This document shows, piece after piece, positions 7,853-16,617 of a stretch of DNA of 64,000 nucleotides (positions within the stretch are counted from its first letter, which is position 1; each line of letters begins with the position of its first letter). A model generated the notes under the pieces. It did no database searches and was not told the origin of the DNA. It worked only from the letters and a program-made list of their open reading frames with translations. A program made the translations under genes and the position numbers. The DNA comes from Paractinoplanes deccanensis (GTDB lineage Bacteria; Actinomycetota; Actinomycetes; Mycobacteriales; Micromonosporaceae), in NCBI RefSeq assembly GCF_016862115.1, contig NZ_BOMI01000063.1:1-64000 (forward strand), given 5' to 3'.

Positions 7853-9124
7853 GTGCCACGCAAGGTCGCTGTGCTGGGAGGCAACCGCATCCCGTTCGCC
7901 CGCTCGAACGGCAAGTACGCCCGGGCGTCGAACCAGGACATGCTCACCGCCGCCCTCGACGGCCTGATCGCCCGGTACGGCCTGGCCGGCGAGCGGCTCG
8001 GCGAGGTCGTCGCCGGCGCGGTGCTCAAACACTCCCGCGACTTCAACCTGACCCGCGAGGTGGTCCTGGGCTCGCGCCTCGACCCCACGACTCCCGCGTA
8101 CGACGTGCAGCAGGCGTGTGGCACCGGCCTCGAGACGGCCATCCTCGTCGCCAACAAGATCGCGCTGGGCCAGATCGACGCGGGTGTCGCCGGCGGCGTG
8201 GACACCACGTCGGACGCCCCGCTGCAGCTCAACGACGACATGCGCCGCGCGCTGCTGGAGCTCAACCGGGCCCGCTCGCTCGGCGACCGGCTGCGCGCCG
8301 CGGCGAGGCTCAACCCGCTGCTCGCCTTCAAGCCCGACATCCCGCGCAACGCCGAGCCGCGCACCGGCCTGTCCATGGGCGACCACGCGGCGATCACGGC
8401 CGTACGCTGGCACGTCGACCGCCGGGCGCAGGACGAGCTGGCCCTCGCCTCCCACCAGCGGCTGGCCGCGGCGTACGACAGCGGCTTCTTCGACGACCTG
8501 ATCACGCCCTATCTCGGCCTGACCCGCGACCAGAACCTGCGCGCCGACACCAGCCTGGAGAAGCTGGCGAAGCTCAAGCCGGTCTTCGGCGGCGAGAACG
8601 GCACGATGACCGCGGGCAACTCGTCGCCGCTGACCGACGGCGCGTCGACCGTGCTGCTCGGCTCCGAGGAGTGGGCCGCCGAGCACCACCTGAGCGTCCA
8701 GGCCTACCTGGTGGACAGCGAGACGGCGGCCGTCGACTACGTGCACGGCGACGAGGGCCTGCTGATGGCGCCGGCCTACGCGGTGCCCCGCCTGCTGGCC
8801 CGCAACGGCCTGACCCTCCAGGACTTCGACTTCTACGAGATCCACGAGGCGTTCGCGTCGCAGGTGCTGGCCACCCTGGCGGCCTGGGAGTCACCGGAGT
8901 TCGCCAAACAGCGGCTCGGCCTCGACGCGCCGCTCGGCTCGATCGACCGGGCCAAGCTCAACGTCAACGGCTCGTCCCTGGCCGCCGGTCACCCCTTCGC
9001 GGCGACCGGCGGCCGGATCGTGGCCACCCTGGCCAAGCTGCTCGCCCAGAAGGGCTCGGGCCGTGGCCTGATCTCCATCTGCGCGGCCGGCGGCCAGGGC
9101 GTCGTGGCCATCCTGGAGCGCTAG
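7853..9124 (+). CDS. fadA2: Acetyl-CoA C-acyltransferase (thiolase, FadA2/FadI type)
   Basis: A 423-residue thiolase that splits or forms 3-ketoacyl-CoA. The nucleophile is Cys89 in QQACGTGLE. The C-terminal motifs GHPFAATG (His380) and CAAGGQG (Cys410) complete the active site. The GTG at 7853 follows GAGGAGG by 5 bp, an excellent ribosome site; longer frames upstream run through the divergent promoter. It completes a beta-oxidation-like set with the ligase, dehydrogenase, hydratase and reductase on the other strand. Its stop shares the CTAG with the stop of the convergent GGDEF-EAL gene. Confidence 0.93.
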   Translation: MPRKVAVLGGNRIPFARSNGKYARASNQDMLTAALDGLIARYGLAGERLGEVVAGAVLKHSRDFNLTREVVLGSRLDPTTPAYDVQQACGTGLETAILVANKIALGQIDAGVAGGVDTTSDAPLQLNDDMRRALLELNRARSLGDRLRAAARLNPLLAFKPDIPRNAEPRTGLSMGDHAAITAVRWHVDRRAQDELALASHQRLAAAYDSGFFDDLITPYLGLTRDQNLRADTSLEKLAKLKPVFGGENGTMTAGNSSPLTDGASTVLLGSEEWAAEHHLSVQAYLVDSETAAVDYVHGDEGLLMAPAYAVPRLLARNGLTLQDFDFYEIHEAFASQVLATLAAWESPEFAKQRLGLDAPLGSIDRAKLNVNGSSLAAGHPFAATGGRIVATLAKLLAQKGSGRGLISICAAGGQGVVAILER

Positions 9125-11370
9125 CCCGCCAGCTGGCGGGGCCGGGCCGCCTCGGGGAACGGGAGCATCAGCTCGAACTCCGAGGCGGGCAGCGGCCGGC
9201 CGAAGAGGTAGCCCTGGCAGGACGGGCACTCCGCGGCCTGCAGCGCCTTCCAGTCGTCGGGGTCCTCGACGCCCTCGGCCACCACGGTCATGTTCAGCGA
9301 CCGGGCCAGCCACAGGACGGCCGAGATGATCGACGACTTGCGCGGGTCGGCGGCCAGGCCGGCGACGAACGAGCGGTCGAGCTTGACCACGTCCGCCGGC
9401 ACCGACTGGAGCCACGTGAGCGAGCTGTAGCCGGTGCCGAAGTCGTCGAGCGCCACCCGTACCCCCAGGTCCTTGATGGCCTCGAGGCGGTCGCGGACGT
9501 CGACGGCCGAACCCAGCAGGGCCGTCTCGGTGATCTCCAGGACCACGCGGGACGGGTCGAGGCCGGGATGCTCGGCGAGCACCGAGGCGACCATCGGCAC
9601 GAAGTCCGGCTCGGCGAGCTGGCGCGGGCTGACGTTCACCGAGATGTACGGCAGCTGGTTCGTCCAGGCCACCAGGTGCCGCACCGCCAGGCGCAGCACG
9701 TGCTCGCCGAGCGGCACGACGAGGCCGGTCTCCTCGGCGGCCGGGATGAAGTGACCCGGGCCGAGCAGGGTGCCCTCGGGCGTGAACATGCGCACCAGCG
9801 CCTCCGCGCCGACGATGCGGCCGGTGGCCGTCGAGACGATCGGCTGGAACCAGACCGGCAGCGCGGCCTCGCGGTCGCCGGCGAGCGCCGCCCGGAGCCG
9901 GGCCTCGGCCGCGATCCGCTCCTTGACGGCCACGCGCATCTCGTCGCTGAAGACCTGGAGGCGATTGCCGCCCGCGCGCTTCGCGGCGTACATGGCGGTG
10001 TCCGCGGCGAGCACCGCGTCCTCGGCCTGCTCGGCCGCGCGCCCGGCGGCCAGGCCGATGCTCACCGAGATCTGCAGGTGCCCGCCGTTGAGCGGCAGCG
10101 GCTCGGTGAGGGCGGCGAGGATGTCCCGGCCGGTCTGGCAGCCGGCCTCCAGCGGACCGGGCAGCGCCACCACGAACTCGTCGCCGCCGAGGCGGGCCAC
10201 CAGGGAGCCGGCGGGCACGGTGGCCGCCAGGCGGGCGGCGAGGGCGCGCAGCAGCTCGTCGCCGGCCGCGTGGCCGAGGCCGTCGTTGATCGACTTGAAG
10301 CGGTCGACGTCGAGGTAGAGCACGCAGGCGGGCGCGCTCTGCTCGGCGAGCAGCTCGGCCAGGTCGCCCTCGAAGCCGGGGCGGGAGAGCAGGCCGGTGA
10401 GCGCGTCGTGGCGCACCTGGTGGCGCAGCTCCTCCTCGTGCAGGCGGCTGCCGGTGACGTCCAGGCAGTGCACGAAGATCATTTCGAGGTTGCCGTCGGC
10501 GTCGCGCAGGTCGGTGCCGTGCACCTCGACCCAGAGGATCGAGCCGTCGTCGTGCCGCCGGTACTGCCGGGTCAGCACGGTGGCGTGCGGCGCGTCGACC
10601 AGCTCGGCGAGCACGCCGCGGGGGTGGGTGCCGACCGGCGAGATCGGCAGGTCCTTCACCCGGAAGCCGGCGGGCAGCTCGTCCGGCAGGCGCAGCCAGG
10701 ACCGGTACGCGGAGTTCGTGCGCAGCAGCAGGCCGTCCGGCGAGATCATCGCCATCGGGACCGGCGTCTCGTCGAAGGCGATGCCGAGCTGGGCCTGGCT
10801 CTTGTCCAGACTGGCCTGGGCGCGGGCCTCCTCGGTCTCGGTGAGACGCCAGGCCACCACCTGGAACAGCGCGGCGAACAGCACCGCGACGCCGTGCAGC
10901 AGGGCCCAGTAGAGCGGGTGCTGCTGGGCGGAGTGGTGCCCGTAGGTGTCGGTCGCGTCGAAGAGGCCGAAGAGCGCGTGGTGGACGACGGTGGCCAGCA
11001 GGACCATGCCGAACGGCGCCCAGTCGCGGTAGAGGGCCAGCGCCGCGACGGCGATGAAGAAGGTGAAGTGCGCCTCGGTCTGCCCGTGGCACATCATCAC
11101 GAAGTCCGCGCTCGCGGCGGTGAAGCCCAGCGACACGAATGACGACGGCAGCCGCCGCCCGCTCAGGAGACGCCCGGCGACCACGCACGCCAGGGTGACC
11201 ATCAGCAGGACGAGGATGAGCGGGTCGCCCACCTCGTCGCGCCACGCGCCGAAGACGGTCAGGCCGCCGGCGCAGACGGCGAGGATCACCGTCAGCAGCC
11301 GGTGCCGGCGGGTCCAGTCCTCGTCACGCAGGCCACCGCCCGTGGGCAGCACTCTCCTGAGGTTGAGCAT
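9121..11370 (-). CDS. Membrane-bound PAS-GGDEF-EAL cyclic-di-GMP protein
   Basis: A 749-residue sensor. An N-terminal block of about six hydrophobic segments (roughly residues 25-190) anchors it. A PAS domain (about 205-310) follows, then GGDEF with intact RLGGDEFVVAL, then EAL with GAEALVR and DDFGTGYSS. Both catalytic signatures look complete, so it could make and/or break c-di-GMP; which activity dominates cannot be read. Such proteins link membrane signals to development in actinomycetes. Start: ATG 11370 (MLNLRRVLP). It stands alone, convergent with the thiolase (shared CTAG stop) and divergent from the MFS gene. Confidence 0.92.
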   Translation of the reverse strand: MLNLRRVLPTGGGLRDEDWTRRHRLLTVILAVCAGGLTVFGAWRDEVGDPLILVLLMVTLACVVAGRLLSGRRLPSSFVSLGFTAASADFVMMCHGQTEAHFTFFIAVAALALYRDWAPFGMVLLATVVHHALFGLFDATDTYGHHSAQQHPLYWALLHGVAVLFAALFQVVAWRLTETEEARAQASLDKSQAQLGIAFDETPVPMAMISPDGLLLRTNSAYRSWLRLPDELPAGFRVKDLPISPVGTHPRGVLAELVDAPHATVLTRQYRRHDDGSILWVEVHGTDLRDADGNLEMIFVHCLDVTGSRLHEEELRHQVRHDALTGLLSRPGFEGDLAELLAEQSAPACVLYLDVDRFKSINDGLGHAAGDELLRALAARLAATVPAGSLVARLGGDEFVVALPGPLEAGCQTGRDILAALTEPLPLNGGHLQISVSIGLAAGRAAEQAEDAVLAADTAMYAAKRAGGNRLQVFSDEMRVAVKERIAAEARLRAALAGDREAALPVWFQPIVSTATGRIVGAEALVRMFTPEGTLLGPGHFIPAAEETGLVVPLGEHVLRLAVRHLVAWTNQLPYISVNVSPRQLAEPDFVPMVASVLAEHPGLDPSRVVLEITETALLGSAVDVRDRLEAIKDLGVRVALDDFGTGYSSLTWLQSVPADVVKLDRSFVAGLAADPRKSSIISAVLWLARSLNMTVVAEGVEDPDDWKALQAAECPSCQGYLFGRPLPASEFELMLPFPEAARPRQLAG

Positions 11371-11454
11371 GCCTCGACGATCGGGCCCGCGCGGTGCGAC
11401 CGGCGGGCCGGGCCGGGTGCGTCATGGTTGCTTGCGTGACCACGCCCACATTCC

Positions 11455-11519
11455 GATACGGATACGTCTCGTTTCACTTAGGCTGAGCGACGAATACGGA
11501 ACAGTCTCGTATCGAAACG
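11455..11519. promoter_or_regulatory. Cluster of GAWACG half-sites before the MFS/TetR operon
   Basis: Five copies of a 6-bp half-site lie within 65 bp: GATACG at 11455 and 11461, CGTTTC at 11470 (dyad GATACG-TCT-CGTTTC), and CGTATC/GAAACG abutting at 11508-11519. They end 14 bp before the MFS start, with GGGGGAA as ribosome site in between. This is a likely operator for the TetR protein encoded second in the operon. Confidence 0.6.
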
Positions 11520-11532
11520 TGGGGGAATCCCG

Positions 11533-13113
11533 ATGGACACAACCGCGCAGGCCCCCGCCGGGCACCCCCGGCGCTGGGTCATCCTCGGTGTCCTCGTCAT
11601 CAGCCTGCTGGTGGTGGTGCTGGACAACACCGTTCTCAACGTCGCCCTGCGCACGATCGCCGACCCGGTGCACGGTCTCGGCGCCACGCAGAGCGAGCTG
11701 GAATGGTCGATCAACTCGTACACGCTGGTCTTCGCCGGCCTGCTGTTCACCGCCGGCATCCTCGCCGACCGCCTGGGCCGCCGGATCACGCTGGTCACCG
11801 GCCTCGCGCTGTTCGCGATCGCCTCGCTGGTCTCCAGCTACGCCGACTCGGCCAACCAGCTCATCGCCGCCCGCGCCCTGATGGGCCTCGGCGCCGCGGC
11901 CGTCATGCCGGCCACCCTGTCGATCATCGCGAACGTCTTCGAGCCCCGCGAGCGCGGCCGGGCCATCGGCGTCTGGGCCGGCGCCGTCGGCCTGGGCGTG
12001 GCGATCGGCCCGATCGTCGGCGGCCTGCTGCTCGAGCACTTCTGGTGGGGCTCGGTCTTCCTGATCAACGTGCCGATCGCGGCGGCCGGCGCGATCCTCG
12101 TGCTGGTGCTCGTGCCCGAGTCGCGCGACCCCCGGCCCGGCCGCATCGACATCGCCGGCGTCATCCTCTCGATCATCGGCCTCACCCTGCTGACGTACGG
12201 CGTCATCGAGGGCGGCGACGCGGGCTTCGGCGACCCGAAGTCGTGGGGCAGCCTGATCGCCGCGGCCGTCGTGCTGACCGGCTTCATCCTGTGGGAGCTG
12301 CGCGTCGAGTTCCCGTCGCTGGACGTCCGGCTCTTCGCCAACCGGCAGTTCTCCGCGTCGACCGGCGTGATCGGCCTGATCTTCTTCGCCGCGATGGGCT
12401 CGATGTTCTTCGGGGCGTTCTACCTCCAGCTGGTACGGGGTTACGGCCCGCTCGCCTCCGGTGCGCTCTTCGTCCCGTTCGCCGTGGCCCAGATGGTCTT
12501 CGCCCCGCGCAGCGCCGCGATGGTCAAGCGGTTCGGCCCCAAGGCGGTCAGCACGGTCGGCCTGCTGCTCGTCGCGGCGGGCCTGGCGGCCTGGCTCTTC
12601 GTCGGCGAGACCACGCCGATCTGGATCGTCGGCGCGGCGTTCTTCGTGATGGGCGTCGGCATGGCGAACGTGATGCCGCCGGCCACGGAGTCGATCATGG
12701 CGACGCTGCCCCGGGAGAAGGCCGGCGTCGGCTCGGCGGTCAGCAACACGATCCGCCAGCTCGGCGGCGCCCTCGGCGTCGCGGCGCTCGGCGCCGTGCT
12801 CTCCTCGGTCTACCGCGACCAGCTCGGCTCGGCCACCGACGGCCTGCCCGCCCCGGTCGCCGAGGCGGCCCGCGAGTCGATCTCCGGCGCGTACGGCGTC
12901 GCGGCTCAGGCGGGACCGGCGCTGCTGACCCACGCGAACGAGGCGTTCGTCACGGCGATGCACTGGGCCTCGGCGGGCTCGATGGTGTTCGCCCTGCTCG
13001 GCGCCCTGGTGGCGCTGATCTGGATCCCCGGCAAGCGCCCGGCGGACGCGCCCGCCCCGACCGGCTCCGAGGGGCTGGCCGAGGAGCAGGGCGTCGAACT
13101 GGTCGAAGCGTGA
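11533..13113 (+). CDS. MFS multidrug exporter, DHA2 (14-TM, EmrB/QacA-like)
   Basis: A 526-residue integral membrane protein with about 14 hydrophobic helices. Motif A is present as LADRLGRRITL and motif C as VGLGVAIGPIVGG, the antiporter signature of drug exporters. DHA2 proteins use the proton gradient to expel toxic compounds. It is followed after 13 bp by a TetR gene, the usual repressor arrangement. The start at 11533 has GGGGGAA 6 bp upstream. Repeated half-sites in the promoter point to induction when the repressor binds a ligand. The substrate is unknown. Confidence 0.92.
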   Translation: MDTTAQAPAGHPRRWVILGVLVISLLVVVLDNTVLNVALRTIADPVHGLGATQSELEWSINSYTLVFAGLLFTAGILADRLGRRITLVTGLALFAIASLVSSYADSANQLIAARALMGLGAAAVMPATLSIIANVFEPRERGRAIGVWAGAVGLGVAIGPIVGGLLLEHFWWGSVFLINVPIAAAGAILVLVLVPESRDPRPGRIDIAGVILSIIGLTLLTYGVIEGGDAGFGDPKSWGSLIAAAVVLTGFILWELRVEFPSLDVRLFANRQFSASTGVIGLIFFAAMGSMFFGAFYLQLVRGYGPLASGALFVPFAVAQMVFAPRSAAMVKRFGPKAVSTVGLLLVAAGLAAWLFVGETTPIWIVGAAFFVMGVGMANVMPPATESIMATLPREKAGVGSAVSNTIRQLGGALGVAALGAVLSSVYRDQLGSATDGLPAPVAEAARESISGAYGVAAQAGPALLTHANEAFVTAMHWASAGSMVFALLGALVALIWIPGKRPADAPAPTGSEGLAEEQGVELVEA

Positions 13114-13126
13114 CACGTCGGCAACA

Positions 13127-13780
13127 ATGAACGCCATGACCACGGCCAGCGCCGCCTCGGCCAGTTACCCGGCGGCCAGTGAGACCATCGATGCCGCCCA
13201 GGAGCGCAAGGCTCCTGGGCGGCCCCGCAACGCCCAGGCGGACGAGGCGATCCTCGACGCCGTGCTCGGCCTGCTGAGCGAGGGCCTGAGCGCCGCCGCC
13301 GTCTCGATCGAGGCGGTCGCCGCCCGGGCCGGCGTGGGCAAGGCGACGATCTACCGTCGCTGGCCCAACAAGGACGCGCTGCTCATGGACGCGATCCGCG
13401 GCATGAAGGGCCCGCTGCCCGAGCCGGTCGGCGAGTCGGTGCGCGACGACCTGATCGCGCTGGTCAAGGCCAACCGCAGCGGCCGCGCCAAGCGGTACAG
13501 CCAGGTGACGGCCTGCCTGATCCCCGAGCTCTTGCGCGACGACAACCTGTTCGAGATGTGGCAGACGGTCATGGAGCCACGGCGCGACGTGACCCGCGGG
13601 GTGCTGCGCCGCGGCGTCGAGAACGGCGAGCTGCGCGCCGACCTCGACATCGAGATGGCCGTGCTGATGATGACGGCCCCGTCGATGGTGCACGGCATGC
13701 TCCGCTGGGCACCCAAGGTGCCCGAGGAGGGCTTCGCCGAGTCCCTGGTCGACGCTTTCCTCCGCGGAGCAGCCGCGTGA
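13127..13780 (+). CDS. TetR/AcrR-family regulator of the MFS exporter
   Basis: A 217-residue one-component repressor. The helix-turn-helix lies around residues 62-84 (VAARAGVGKATIYRRWPNKDA), preceded by a ~45-residue flexible N-terminal tail that is longer than normal; a second in-frame ATG at 13136 would shorten it slightly. The C-terminal two thirds form the helical ligand/dimer domain and do not identify a ligand. No strong ribosome site is visible, so it may rely on coupling to the MFS gene 13 bp upstream. Autoregulation through the half-sites at 11455-11519 is inferred. Confidence 0.88.
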   Translation: MNAMTTASAASASYPAASETIDAAQERKAPGRPRNAQADEAILDAVLGLLSEGLSAAAVSIEAVAARAGVGKATIYRRWPNKDALLMDAIRGMKGPLPEPVGESVRDDLIALVKANRSGRAKRYSQVTACLIPELLRDDNLFEMWQTVMEPRRDVTRGVLRRGVENGELRADLDIEMAVLMMTAPSMVHGMLRWAPKVPEEGFAESLVDAFLRGAAA

Positions 13781-13808
13781 TCCCACCTGCGAGTTGCTGT
13801 CCTGCCGA

Positions 13809-13842
13809 CCTCCCGGCTCGGGCGGCGCCCCGGACCGGGAGG
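13809..13842 (+). terminator. GC-rich stem-loop after the MFS/TetR operon
   Basis: CCTCCCGG (13809-13816) pairs with CCGGGAGG (13835-13842) across an 18-base loop, 29 bp after the TetR stop. No T-run follows, as is common in high-GC actinomycetes. The rest of 13781-14051 is GC-rich with no gene seen. Confidence 0.5.
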
Positions 13843-14051
13843 GGCGCGGCCGGTCCGCGCCGCTCCCGTTATGGCGCGGGAACGACCCCCCGTTAACGAT
13901 CCGGCCGCGCCCCATCACTCTGCGGCACGATTCGCCCGCCCGGGCGGAATCCGAACGAATCCGAATGTCCGCCGCGCGACAACCGGGGCGGCGTCAAGCG
14001 ACTACCGTCGATGGTCCGGCTACTCTCCGCCCCCACCCCCGGAGTCGCGCC

Positions 14052-16586
14052 TTGCCCGCTGCCGACCGGTTCGCCTCGTTGCCCGACCCTGGGCAGGCCA
14101 CGACGCTCGACGAGCTGGCGGCGTGCCTGCGGCTGCTGAAGGCCTGGGCCGGCAACCCGTCGTACGAGACGATCACCGGGCGGGTCAACGCGGCCCGGCC
14201 GGCCACCCACGCGGTCGGCAAGACGACGGTGGTCGACTGTTTCCGGTCCGGGCGGCGCCGGCTCGACGGTGACCTCGTGGTCGCGGTGGTCGAGGCGCTG
14301 CACACCGATCTCGGCTACGTGACCCAGTGGCGCCAGGCGCTCCGGGTGGTCAGCGGCGAGTCCCGGGCGGCCGCCCAGGTCCGCGTGCAGGACACCCTCC
14401 CCGACGACCTGTCCAGCTTCACGGGACGCGAGGCCGAGGCCGGCCGCCTCGTCGCGGCGATGCGGGACGGGTCGGCGGTCGTGCTCTCCGGCATGGCCGG
14501 TGTCGGCAAGACGCGCCTCGCCGTGCACGTCGCGCACCGGCTGGGCGCCTTCGACCGGGTGCTCTTCGTCAACCTGCGCGGGTTCCACCCCGACGAGACC
14601 CAGCCGCCCGCCGATCCCTCGGCGGTGCTCGACGGGTTCCTGCGCCTGCTCGGGGTGCCCGGCCAGCAGCTGCCGCACGACCTCGGGGCGCGCTGCGCCG
14701 CGTACCGCAAGAGGCTTGCCGGGTCTCGCACCCTGGTGGTGCTGGACGACGCGGTCTCCGAGGAGCAGGTGCGGCCGTTGCTGCCCGCGACCGCCGGCTC
14801 GGTCGCGCTGATCACGAGCCGGCGGCGCCTCGCGGGACTGACGACGGTCGACGTGGACGTGTTCACCGCGGAAGAGGCGCTGACCTTTCTGGGCCGCACG
14901 GTGCCCGGCGTGCCGGCCGGCACCGACCCGCGCGCGGCGGAACGCATCGCGGCGCGCTGCGGTCACCTGCCGCTCGCGCTGGCGCTGGTCGCCGGGCACA
15001 TGCGCGCCAAGCCCGGCTGGACGCTGACCGACCACGCCGACTGGCTCGACGAGCGACACCGGGCCGGCCGGCTCGACTCCGGGGTGCAGTTCGCGCTCGA
15101 CGTCTCGTACCGCAACCTGCCACCCGCCGGGCGCGACCTGCTGCGCCTGGTCGCACAACATCCGGGTCCGGACTTCGACGTGTACGCGGCGGCGGCCCTC
15201 GCCGGCTGCCCCCTGCCGGAGGCGGCGGTGCGCCTCGACGAGCTCACCCGGCACCACCTGGTCCAGCCGTCCGGCGAGGGCCGCCACACCCTGCACGACC
15301 TGGTCCGGGCGTACGCGTCGGGCCGCGCCGCCGACGAGGACCGCCGAGCCGACCGGCGTGCCGCGCTGACCCGCCTGTTCGACCTCTACCTGGCGGCGGC
15401 CGCCGCCGCGATGAACCGCCTCGACCCGGCCGAGGCCCACCGCCGCCCCGCCGTGGACCCGCCCGCCACTCCCCTGCCCGACGTCACCGACCCGCTCCGC
15501 TGGCTCACCGCCGAGCGCGCCAACCTGCTCGCCGTCGTCGCGCACACCGCCACCGAAGGCTGGCCGTCCCACACGACCCGGCTCGCCGCGGTGCTCTTCC
15601 GCCATCTCATGGGCGGCTTCCACACCGAGGCGCTCGTCGTGCACGGCCACGCCCGCGACGCCGCCCGCGCCGCCGGCGACGCCCACGCCCATGCCCGGGC
15701 GCTGGCCCACCTGGCCGTCGCCGAGGTGCAGCTGGGCCGCCACGAGGACGCCGCCGCCCACCTCGAACAGTCGCTCCAGCTGTTCCGCCACGCGGGCGAC
15801 GGCGTCGACCAGGCACGCACCCTCAACAACCTGGGCGTCGCCGAGACCCGCCTGGGCCGCTACGAGCGGGCCGCCGGCCGCCATCGCGAGGCCCTGTCCC
15901 TCTACGAGCAGGCCGGCGACCGCACCGGCCAGGCCCGCGCCCTCGTCAACCTCGCCAACCTGGAGTCGCGCACCGGCGACGACGCCGGCGCGGCCCGGCG
16001 ATACTCGGCGGCGCTGGCCCTCTACCGGGCCACCGGCGACGAGCTCGGCGCCTGCGGCGCACTGTCCAACCTGGGCGAGGTGGAGACCCGCCTGGGCCGG
16101 CACGCCGAGGCCGTCGCCCACTGCACCGAGGCCCTGACCACCGCCCGCCGCCTCGGCAACCGCACCGCCGCCGCCTGGGCCCTCGACAGCCTCGGCACCG
16201 CCCACCGCGACGGCGGCAACCTCGCCGAGGCCGCCGGCTGCCACCGCGCCGCGCTGGACATCTTCGAGGCCACCGCCGACGTCGACGGCCAGGCCTGGGC
16301 CCGTAACGGCCTGGGCGAGGCCGCCCAGCTGGCCGGCGACCCGTCGGGAGCCATCGGTCACCACACGGCCGCCCACGCCGCCGCCGTCGAGGCGGCCGAC
16401 CGCCAGCAGCAGGCGCGGGCCCTCACCGGCCTCGGCGACTGCCATTGGGCGCTCGGCGACCGGGACACCGCCCGCCGCCACTTCTACGAGGCCCGCGCCC
16501 TCTGGATCGTGCTGCGCTCCCCCGAGGCCGACCGCATCACCGAGCTGCTCGGCGCCGCGGCCAACCTCTCGGCCGGGCACGGCTGA
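14052..16586 (+). CDS. NB-ARC / tetratricopeptide STAND regulator
   Basis: About 844 residues. An N-terminal helical domain (LDELAACLRLLKAWAG...) resembles the XRE-like DNA-binding unit of actinobacterial NB-ARC proteins. Then comes an NB-ARC ATPase with Walker A SGMAGVGKTRLA, Walker B TLVVLDDA, and a P-L-A-L motif (LPLALALVAGHM). Finally there are at least seven TPR-like repeats of about 40 residues, each with an LG.AE..LGR core. These proteins act as signal-dependent regulators, often of secondary metabolism or development. I chose TTG at 14052 because GGAG sits 7 bp upstream and the protein begins right at the conserved domain; in-frame ATG at 13965 is an alternative. Confidence 0.8.
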   Translation: MPAADRFASLPDPGQATTLDELAACLRLLKAWAGNPSYETITGRVNAARPATHAVGKTTVVDCFRSGRRRLDGDLVVAVVEALHTDLGYVTQWRQALRVVSGESRAAAQVRVQDTLPDDLSSFTGREAEAGRLVAAMRDGSAVVLSGMAGVGKTRLAVHVAHRLGAFDRVLFVNLRGFHPDETQPPADPSAVLDGFLRLLGVPGQQLPHDLGARCAAYRKRLAGSRTLVVLDDAVSEEQVRPLLPATAGSVALITSRRRLAGLTTVDVDVFTAEEALTFLGRTVPGVPAGTDPRAAERIAARCGHLPLALALVAGHMRAKPGWTLTDHADWLDERHRAGRLDSGVQFALDVSYRNLPPAGRDLLRLVAQHPGPDFDVYAAAALAGCPLPEAAVRLDELTRHHLVQPSGEGRHTLHDLVRAYASGRAADEDRRADRRAALTRLFDLYLAAAAAAMNRLDPAEAHRRPAVDPPATPLPDVTDPLRWLTAERANLLAVVAHTATEGWPSHTTRLAAVLFRHLMGGFHTEALVVHGHARDAARAAGDAHAHARALAHLAVAEVQLGRHEDAAAHLEQSLQLFRHAGDGVDQARTLNNLGVAETRLGRYERAAGRHREALSLYEQAGDRTGQARALVNLANLESRTGDDAGAARRYSAALALYRATGDELGACGALSNLGEVETRLGRHAEAVAHCTEALTTARRLGNRTAAAWALDSLGTAHRDGGNLAEAAGCHRAALDIFEATADVDGQAWARNGLGEAAQLAGDPSGAIGHHTAAHAAAVEAADRQQQARALTGLGDCHWALGDRDTARRHFYEARALWIVLRSPEADRITELLGAAANLSAGHG

Positions 16587-16617
16587 GTCCCTTGTGGCCG
16601 GTCACTAAGGTGTCGGC

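Noticed and set aside
8116-11142. A 1008-codon plus-strand ORF
   Set aside because: It is a shadow of the thiolase and of the GGDEF-EAL gene, with Arg/Gly-rich sequence and no domain.
13893-16580. An 895-codon minus-strand ORF
   Set aside because: Shadow of the NB-ARC/TPR gene; Gly/Val/Arg-rich composition caused by codon bias.
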